DNA of 19,681 nucleotides from Thiopontia sp964344135 (GTDB lineage Bacteria > Pseudomonadota > Gammaproteobacteria > GCF-002020875), in contig CAYFMF010000030.1 in NCBI GenBank assembly GCA_964344135.1, positions 1-19,681 on the forward strand. The letters run 5' to 3'. The notes beneath the pieces were generated by a model. It was not told the origin of the DNA and did no database searches. It worked only from the letters and a program-made list of their open reading frames with translations. A program made the position numbers and the translations under genes. Shown piece by piece: positions 14,374 through 19,681 of this stretch. Position 1 is the stretch's first letter; the number at the start of each line of letters is the position of its first letter.

Positions 14374-16668
14374 TTACTTCACAACGACAGCACCATTCTG
14401 TTCCAGGTAGGTCTTGGCACGCAGACCGATGTCCGCAGCCTTCACCTGGTACTGCCACCACTGGCCAGCCTGCAGGGTTCCATTCTGGAAGTCGCCTGAT
14501 GTGGCAGATTCCTCTGCCTTCTTGCGCCAGGTCTCGGCAAAGCCAAGCTGATCCACAGCATCCTCAACCAGTGCCACAACCGCCGCGAAGTCGGTGTAGT
14601 TGGTGCTGGTGATGTAGCCGACAACAGAGTCGATCACCGCCTGGGTATCCAGGTTGGTCTGATACTGCTTGTCGTAATCCGCCTTGGTGTAGACCGTCCC
14701 TTCCTGTATCTCGCCGGCAGCAGCCTTGTAGCCCTTGGGCTTGACCAGCAGATAGCCCTCCATCTCGAGGTGGAGTGCGGAGCAGAACTCAGTACAGTAG
14801 TAGGGGAAGACACCCTCGGTATCTGCCACGAAGGTTGCAGAGACTGTCTTGCCTGGCTCGATGGAGAGGTTGACATTGGTGCCGTTGAGGGCAAAGCCAT
14901 GGGTCTCATCCTCGGCACGCTCCAGGTTGGTCAGGTGAATGATCACCTTGTCACCCACCTCGGCCTCGATGGTCTCCGGGGTGATGTGTGAACGGATCAC
15001 TGTACCAAATACCTCAACCGTACAGTTGTCACCATCACAGGTGCGTACTGTCTTCTCACGACCGGCACGGGTCTTGTAAGGAGAGCGCTTGTCGGAGCGG
15101 CTATCCCAACCAGACTTGTAGCGGATTCCAGGCTTCAGCTTGTCGGCCTTGATCGCAACCGCGTAGTGTGGTTCGCCCAGTGGCAGTGGCATGTCATAGA
15201 GCAGCTCCATCTTGTCGCCGCTGATGTCGATCAACTGGTGGTTCTGCGGGTGCAGAGGACCAACCGGGTTGAAGCGATCAATTGCCAGCTTGTCCAGTGC
15301 AACCAGATACTTGCCGTCTGGAGAGGCGGAGTCGCCCTCCATCGTCATCAGGTGGCCGATATTGTAGTGGACAGAGATCTTGTCCAGAATCTCTCCGGTA
15401 CAGTAGTCCCACTTGGTAACCTGTGAATCCACGTAGATGGAGGTGTAGACCACACACTCCTTGGAGTCATACTGGGTGTGCAGTGGTCCAAGACCGACCT
15501 GAACCTGTCTGTCCAGTGCATCTTCCAGGGAGACGATGGGGATGCCGTAGGCATCACGTGCCTCATACTTGCCAGCGTTGTGTGCTGCCATCATCTTGTC
15601 GAAGCTGTAGACGTAGGCGTGGCTGTCCAGCTTGCCCGATACAATGACATGGCTGCCGTCAGGTGAGACATCCACACCGTGTGGGCTCTTGGGCTCTGGG
15701 ACCAGGAAGAGGGCGTTATTCGCCACCATGGTCTCCATGGTCAGCACATCCATGCCGTTGATTGATTTCCCCTTGCCAGCCTTGAACAGCTCGGCCGCCT
15801 TCTTCCAGTTCACTGCATGGAGGAAGTCGGTATCCTTCTGGGAACAGCCCGCCTCGTAGGGTGGGCGCCCCTTCTCGATACCACCGACATAGCGCTCGGA
15901 GCAGAAGGAGTTGGTGAAGGACCAGCCGTCACTGCCAAACTTGCCGAAGTCGGAGAGATCCTGACTGTAGGGAGGCATCTCAACAGTAAAGGATTGGGAG
16001 GGGTCAAGACGACCAATCTCGCGGTTGAACTTCCAGTAGGTGACACCACCACGATAGCGGTCGTTGAACTGCTCCAGAGGTACATACTCATCCTCGAATG
16101 GGGCGGGGTACTGCGCCGCCTCGATCACATAGTCGGTGTTCGGGGTTACGAAGGCACCACCATGCTCGTTGTTGAAGTGGGGGTTGACCACAATCTGCTT
16201 GGTCTCGAAGTCATGCAGATCAACAACCGCCAGACGGGGGTTGTTCTTGTCATTGATGAAGAGATACTGTCCATCATACTCGGCGTTGGTCTCGGAGATC
16301 GCCGGGTGGTGGGTATCACCAAAGTTGATATCCTTGCCGTTGATGCGTCCCTGCGCCAGCACCGCCTTGGATTCATCATCAAAGCCATAACCCTGCCATG
16401 GCTCCGGGGTGAATACCGCAACATACTTGAGAATGCGCATGGAGGGGATTCCGTAGACGATGAGCTGCCCGCTCTGTCCACCGGAACTGAAGGCGATATA
16501 CTCATCGCGCCCTCCAGACGGGGTATAGGTTTTTGCTGCCGCAAGCAGATCCTTCTGTGTGAGGCCACGGGCCTTCATCACATCATCCAGCGCCGAACCC
16601 CACGCTGCACTCCCGGTTCCTAGCGACATTCCGATGGCAGCTGCCATGGTGAGTGTCTTTTTAAACAT
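14374..16668 (-). CDS. nosZ: Nitrous oxide reductase NosZ, clade II (Sec-exported)
   Basis: Reduces N2O to N2 in the periplasm with copper centres CuA and CuZ. The 764-residue precursor begins with a plain Sec signal without twin arginines (cleavage near residue 24), the mark of clade II. The seven CuZ histidines fit H120 and H121 (GDTHHP), H169, H330 (SPHGVD), H397 (GPLHTQ), H439 (IGHLM) and H501 (EPHYAV). CuA ligands are H590 (ETHGF), C625, C629, H633 and M636 in CTEFCSALHLEM. About 125 residues follow this motif, rich in charge and probably helical, without CxxCH, so it is not the haem-bearing tail of Wolinella NosZ. AGGAG lies ten bases before the ATG. The FNR/DNR-type site at 16793 and the terminator at 14317 make nosZ a unit of its own. 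Confidence 0.98.
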   Translation of the reverse strand: MFKKTLTMAAAIGMSLGTGSAAWGSALDDVMKARGLTQKDLLAAAKTYTPSGGRDEYIAFSSGGQSGQLIVYGIPSMRILKYVAVFTPEPWQGYGFDDESKAVLAQGRINGKDINFGDTHHPAISETNAEYDGQYLFINDKNNPRLAVVDLHDFETKQIVVNPHFNNEHGGAFVTPNTDYVIEAAQYPAPFEDEYVPLEQFNDRYRGGVTYWKFNREIGRLDPSQSFTVEMPPYSQDLSDFGKFGSDGWSFTNSFCSERYVGGIEKGRPPYEAGCSQKDTDFLHAVNWKKAAELFKAGKGKSINGMDVLTMETMVANNALFLVPEPKSPHGVDVSPDGSHVIVSGKLDSHAYVYSFDKMMAAHNAGKYEARDAYGIPIVSLEDALDRQVQVGLGPLHTQYDSKECVVYTSIYVDSQVTKWDYCTGEILDKISVHYNIGHLMTMEGDSASPDGKYLVALDKLAIDRFNPVGPLHPQNHQLIDISGDKMELLYDMPLPLGEPHYAVAIKADKLKPGIRYKSGWDSRSDKRSPYKTRAGREKTVRTCDGDNCTVEVFGTVIRSHITPETIEAEVGDKVIIHLTNLERAEDETHGFALNGTNVNLSIEPGKTVSATFVADTEGVFPYYCTEFCSALHLEMEGYLLVKPKGYKAAAGEIQEGTVYTKADYDKQYQTNLDTQAVIDSVVGYITSTNYTDFAAVVALVEDAVDQLGFAETWRKKAEESATSGDFQNGTLQAGQWWQYQVKAADIGLRAKTYLEQNGAVVVK

Positions 16669-16680
16669 AAGTTATTGACT

Positions 16681-16690
16681 CCTGATCAGG
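16681..16690. promoter_or_regulatory. Palindrome overlapping the nosZ ribosome site
   Basis: cctgatcagg is a perfect 10-base palindrome, and its minus-strand right half contains the start of the AGGAG ribosome site of nosZ. It may be an operator or chance. Confidence 0.25.
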
Positions 16691-16768
16691 TTTTTTGCCT
16701 TGATGCCTTGGGAGAAGGCTCAGGACAAACGGTTTTAAGACTAAGCTGAACTTAGTACCCGGAAGAGT

Positions 16769-16774
16769 GATATA
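16769..16774 (-). promoter_or_regulatory. Candidate -10 element of nosZ
   Basis: Minus-strand TATATC (or TATCAC two bases on), giving a transcription start near 16760 and a leader of about 92 bases. The spacing to the upstream palindrome is a few bases shorter than the ideal 41.5, so the call is tentative. Confidence 0.4.
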
Positions 16775-16792
16775 GGTTGAGGTATCAAGGCG

Positions 16793-16806
16793 TTGACCTA
16801 GGTCAA
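16793..16806 (-). promoter_or_regulatory. FNR/DNR-type palindrome upstream of nosZ
   Basis: TTGACCTAGGTCAA is a perfect 14-base palindrome with the TTGA-N6-TCAA layout of the CRP/FNR family. The TTGAC/GTCAA arms fit DNR/NNR (nitric-oxide sensing) as well as FNR. It lies about 40 bp upstream of the likely nosZ promoter. Confidence 0.75.
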
Positions 16807-16978
16807 TCTTCATTAATAATTTGGGAGAATTGGGGGTAAAAAGGGGTGATCATCTATTTTTTTGTATATTGTTGGGCAGGGTACAGGGGGCATGGGTCGA
16901 TGAGGTGGGAATCCTGAACTTTTTCTGCACTCAATTCCTCAAAACGATCTGCCAGGTGTTATCCTTGGGCGACCGCAA
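16807..16978. other. AT-rich intergenic stretch between nosZ control region and the divergent gene
   Basis: Within the 388-base gap between the two divergent genes, this part holds only A/T-rich runs (for example around 16855-16871). I see no gene, no RNA fold and no clear promoter in it. Confidence 0.5.
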
Positions 16979-16992
16979 GTGATGTTGATCAC
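16979..16992 (+). promoter_or_regulatory. CRP/FNR-like inverted repeat upstream of the small exported protein
   Basis: GTGATGTTGATCAC has 5-base arms around 4 bases and holds the GTGA-N6-TCAC core of CRP sites. It ends 64 bases before the ATG at 17057. No convincing -35/-10 pair was found beside it. Confidence 0.4.
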
Positions 16993-17056
16993 CTGCAGGG
17001 TTATAGTCACTTACGACTTGTTGGAAGCTTTGGTTGATAAAAAAAGAGGAATAACA

Positions 17057-17452
17057 ATGAAGAGATTGGTTGGAGTATCCCTGCTGGCATGCAGTTTTGG
17101 TGTAAGTGCAAATTCCCAATTGAGCTGTGATCTGGATGAGATTGACCGTTATACCGGTAATGTGGTCCACAGTGCAGATGTAAAGGTCTCCGTGCCTGAC
17201 TTCAGTACTCGCCGCAAGAAGGTGCGTGAGATCGATGGCGAGGAGTACAAGATCTACGAGGAGTGGATCATCAATCCGGAGGCATCCATCTATCGACTGC
17301 GTGGAAAATATGATGATGAGCTGGTCACCCTGGAGAAAAGCATGATTGAGGCCAGGACAGGAGTCGTTCGTGGTGAGATTCGTCACAAGGAGCTGGGGAA
17401 TCGTCCAAGAAAGGATACGACCTATGAGGGGCGCTGCTATCTGGATGAGTAG
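17057..17452 (+). CDS. Small exported protein of unknown function
   Basis: I do not recognise the family. The 131-residue protein has a signal peptide of about 18 residues (MKRLVGVSLLACSFGVSA, likely cleaved before N19) and a hydrophilic mature part rich in charged residues. Only two cysteines remain after cleavage (LSCDL near the start, GRCYL near the end), so a disulfide joining the ends is plausible. GAGGA lies six bases before the ATG at 17057; longer in-frame starts reach into the control region and lack a signal. It is divergent from nosZ and ends before a strong terminator, so it is transcribed alone. A role tied to nitrous oxide reduction is only suggested by position. Confidence 0.75.
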   Translation: MKRLVGVSLLACSFGVSANSQLSCDLDEIDRYTGNVVHSADVKVSVPDFSTRRKKVREIDGEEYKIYEEWIINPEASIYRLRGKYDDELVTLEKSMIEARTGVVRGEIRHKELGNRPRKDTTYEGRCYLDE

Positions 17453-17484
17453 CCCCTCTCTCTGAGGTTGTGATCACCAAAAAG

Positions 17485-17508
17485 GCCGTCGTTTCAGACG
17501 GCTTTTTT
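17485..17508. terminator. Bidirectional terminator between convergent genes
   Basis: The stem GCCGTC/GACGGC with a 6-base loop is followed by TTTTTT on the plus strand and preceded by AAAAA, giving a T-run on the minus strand as well. It serves the small exported protein gene and purT. Confidence 0.85.
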
Positions 17509-17531
17509 GTGGGCGGGGGAGGAGAGAGGAG

Positions 17532-18713
17532 TTATGGATTGGCCACAATGGAGGCCGCGGCACGGTTGGCCTTCTTGCGGGCCCGGTCGGTACTCTCATC
17601 GCGGGAGAGGAGAACCCCCATTCGGCGCCTGCCATGGACCTCCGGCTTTCCAAACAGGCGCAGCTGGGTATCCGGCTCGGTCAGGGCCGATTCGATACAC
17701 TGGTAGCAGACCCGGTCGGAGTCCGCCTCAACCAGTAGCACACTGGAGGCGGAGGGGCCATGGTGGTGGATATTGGGGATCGGCAGCCCAAGAATGGCCC
17801 GGGCATGGAGGGCAAATTCCGAGAGGTCCTGCGAGATCAGGGTCACCAGTCCGGTATCGTGGGGGCGGGGAGAGACCTCACTGAAGATCACCTCATCCCC
17901 CTTGATGAAGAGCTCCACCCCAAACAGCCCACGGCCACCGAGTGCATCGGTAATGGTGCTGGCCATCTCCTCCGCCCTGGCCAGGGCAGTGCGGCTCATC
18001 GCCTGGGGTTGCCAGGATTCACGGTAGTCCCCATCCTCCTGGCGATGTCCAATCGGCTGGCAGTAGCTGGTCCCTCCAGTGTGACGAACCGTCAGCAGTG
18101 TGATCTCGTAGTCAAAATCGACAAACCCCTCGATGATGACCCGTCCAGCGCCGCTACGCCCCCCCTCCTGGGAGTACTCCCAGGCCGGTTCAATGTCGGA
18201 TTCACTGCGGATGGTGCTCTGCCCCTTGCCGGAGGAGGACATGATCGGTTTGATGACACAGGGGATCCCAACCTCACGGACAGCCTCCAGGTACTCCTCT
18301 CTGGTCTCGGCAAAGCGGTAGGGTGAGGTCTTGAGTCCCAGCTCCTCGGCAGCCAGACGACGGATCCCCTCCCGGTTCATCGTCAGCTGGGCGGCACGGG
18401 CGGTGGGGATGACGCTGAACCCCTCCTGTTCCAGCTCCACCAGGGTATCGGTGGCGATGGCCTCGATCTCCGGTACGATCAGGTCGGGCTTTTCCTCCTC
18501 AACGACCCGGCGCAGCGCATCACCATCGAGCATCGAGATCACGTGGGCGCGGTGGGCCACCTGCATCGCGGGGGCGTTGGGGTATCGATCCACCGCAATC
18601 ACCTCAACCCCCAGCCGCTGGAGCTCGATCACCACCTCCTTGCCCAGCTCACCACTCCCACAGAGCAGTACACGGGTGGAGGTGGGGGAGAGGGGGGTGC
18701 CAATGGTGGTCAT
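17532..18713 (-). CDS. purT: Formate-dependent GAR transformylase PurT
   Basis: Makes formyl-GAR from GAR, formate and ATP in purine synthesis; cytoplasmic. At 393 residues it has the normal PurT length and is nearly collinear with the E. coli enzyme. It shows GSGELGKEV (19-27), IVPEIEAIATD, TMNREGIRRLAAEEL, the ATP-grasp loop SSSGKGQS, GHRQEDGDYRESWQP and EVIFSEVSPRPHDTG. The ATG at 18713 has AAGGA six bases upstream; an open extension to 18758 lacks family residues. It is divergent from the FKBP-rhodanese gene and convergent with the small exported protein gene. Confidence 0.98.
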   Translation of the reverse strand: MTTIGTPLSPTSTRVLLCGSGELGKEVVIELQRLGVEVIAVDRYPNAPAMQVAHRAHVISMLDGDALRRVVEEEKPDLIVPEIEAIATDTLVELEQEGFSVIPTARAAQLTMNREGIRRLAAEELGLKTSPYRFAETREEYLEAVREVGIPCVIKPIMSSSGKGQSTIRSESDIEPAWEYSQEGGRSGAGRVIIEGFVDFDYEITLLTVRHTGGTSYCQPIGHRQEDGDYRESWQPQAMSRTALARAEEMASTITDALGGRGLFGVELFIKGDEVIFSEVSPRPHDTGLVTLISQDLSEFALHARAILGLPIPNIHHHGPSASSVLLVEADSDRVCYQCIESALTEPDTQLRLFGKPEVHGRRRMGVLLSRDESTDRARKKANRAAASIVANP

Positions 18714-18816
18714 GAGAGATCCTTCTGTTGATGAAATTGTGGATACAGAGGATACCATCTACCAATCCTGCGGTTCAGGGGATAGAATCGCCCCACTATT
18801 TTCTCAGGAGCCCACC

Positions 18817-19584
18817 ATGTTGAAGACAATTTTCAAGACCGTTTCGATTCCATTGATTGCGCTGACACTGATCAGCTGCTCCGATAGCGGCAATGCCGGT
18901 GGAGAGGCGTCGATAGCCCCCGGATTTGAGGCCGCCACCACCCAGGAGGGGAGTGGCGCCGGTGCCCGGGAGGGAGATATCGTCTCGGTCCACTATACCG
19001 GTACCCTGACCGATGGAACCAAATTTGACTCCAGCCTCGATCGTGGAACACCGTTCCAGTTCACCCTCGGTGCCGGTGAGGTGATCAGGGGGTGGGATGT
19101 GGGTGTCAAGGGGATGAAGCGGGGAGAGAAGCGCAAGCTGGTGGTCCCCCCGGAGATGGGATATGGCAGCCGTTCCATCCCCGGGATTCCGGCAAACTCC
19201 ACCCTCCACTTTGATGTGGAGCTGATTGACCTCCTCAGCTATACCGACCTCGACAATGAGGGGCTGAAGGCGGAGCTGGCGAAGGGAGATGTCACGCTGG
19301 TTGATATCCGGCGCCCGGAGGAGTGGAAGCAGACCGGCATTGTTGAGGGGTCGGAGATGATTACCGCCTTTACCAAGCGTGGTGGACTCCACCCCGAGTT
19401 CAATGAAAAGTTCCTGCAGCGCTTCAACGCAGAGGATCGGGTGATTATCATCTGTCGCACCGGGAACCGCACGGCACGACTGGCCCAGGCCCTGGTGAGG
19501 GAGCTTGGGTGGAAGAGTGTCTTCAATGTGGAGAAGGGGATCACCGACTGGATCAAGAGTGGCCATCCAGTGGTGAAACCGTAG
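18817..19584 (+). CDS. FKBP prolyl isomerase-rhodanese fusion lipoprotein
   Basis: A 255-residue envelope protein with two domains. A lipoprotein-type signal ends LTLISC (C21). The FKBP domain (about 45-140) keeps the binding-pocket residues: VHYTGTLTDGTKFDSS (Y60, F70, D71), GEVIRGWDVGVKGM (V89, I90, W93), GYG (Y116) and LHFDVELI. The rhodanese domain (about 145-253) has VDIRRPEEW and the active loop CRTGNRT with catalytic C213, so sulfur transfer or thiol chemistry is possible. The ATG at 18817 has AGGAG six bases upstream; the frame is open further upstream only as a shadow of purT. Each half is a common family, but the exported fusion is unusual. The substrate is unknown. Confidence 0.88.
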   Translation: MLKTIFKTVSIPLIALTLISCSDSGNAGGEASIAPGFEAATTQEGSGAGAREGDIVSVHYTGTLTDGTKFDSSLDRGTPFQFTLGAGEVIRGWDVGVKGMKRGEKRKLVVPPEMGYGSRSIPGIPANSTLHFDVELIDLLSYTDLDNEGLKAELAKGDVTLVDIRRPEEWKQTGIVEGSEMITAFTKRGGLHPEFNEKFLQRFNAEDRVIIICRTGNRTARLAQALVRELGWKSVFNVEKGITDWIKSGHPVVKP

Positions 19585-19609
19585 GTGGTCGGAGCCGCTG
19601 GCTCTGGTG

Positions 19610-19615
19610 TACAAT
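19610..19615 (+). promoter_or_regulatory. -10 element of the tRNA-Leu gene
   Basis: TACAAT lies 13 bases before the first base of the tRNA, as expected for a tRNA promoter. No good -35 is visible at 17 bases. Confidence 0.55.
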
Positions 19616-19627
19616 CCGCACTCTTTT

Positions 19628-19681
<54 letters not shown>

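Noticed and set aside
15817..16623. A 268-codon plus-strand open frame opposite nosZ
   Set aside because: It is antisense to conserved NosZ sequence, with no domain or ribosome site to support it.
16931..17386. A 151-codon minus-strand open frame across the small exported protein gene
   Set aside because: The plus-strand gene has a signal peptide, a good ribosome site and a terminator; the antisense frame has none.

Overview
This window is a denitrification locus fused to a menaquinone-biosynthesis locus, probably from a gammaproteobacterium. The PurT and MenB proteins are very close to the Escherichia coli proteins as I remember them, the codon use is moderately GC-rich, and the regulatory sites are of the FNR/DNR type. 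A sulfur-oxidising or other facultatively anaerobic gammaproteobacterium would fit, but that lineage is an inference.

From about 16.8 kb down to 34, everything reads on the minus strand. First comes nosZ (14374-16668), a clade II, Sec-exported nitrous oxide reductase with all CuA and CuZ ligands visible. It is followed by a strong intrinsic terminator. Next are a monohaem cytochrome c, a dihaem cytochrome c, nosB, nosD, nosG, nosH, nosF, nosL, nosY and a second dihaem cytochrome c. This is the gene content of Wolinella-type clade II nos clusters; nosR and nosX are absent. The dihaem cytochrome, nosB and everything after them have their own promoter, with a perfect FNR box (13833-13846) placed 41.5 bp from the predicted start of transcription. 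nosZ has a separate FNR/DNR-type palindrome (16793-16806).

Without any break, the last cytochrome gene overlaps menC, which is followed by a hotdog-fold DHNA-CoA thioesterase gene, menD, menB and menF. Almost all junctions are ATGA overlaps or overlaps of a few bases. The layout suggests that the menaquinone pathway and the menaquinol-to-N2O electron path (NosH/NosG, cytochromes c, NosZ) are made as one anaerobically induced unit. menA, menE and menH are not in the window.

Two copies of a structured repeat sit directly in front of nosL and nosD, and a second hairpin repeat lies upstream of nosD.

The right-hand part (16.8-19.7 kb) is unrelated. It holds a small exported protein of unknown function divergent from nosZ, a bidirectional terminator, purT (minus strand), a divergent lipoprotein joining an FKBP prolyl isomerase to a rhodanese domain, and the 5' part of a tRNA-Leu(UAG) cut by the window edge.
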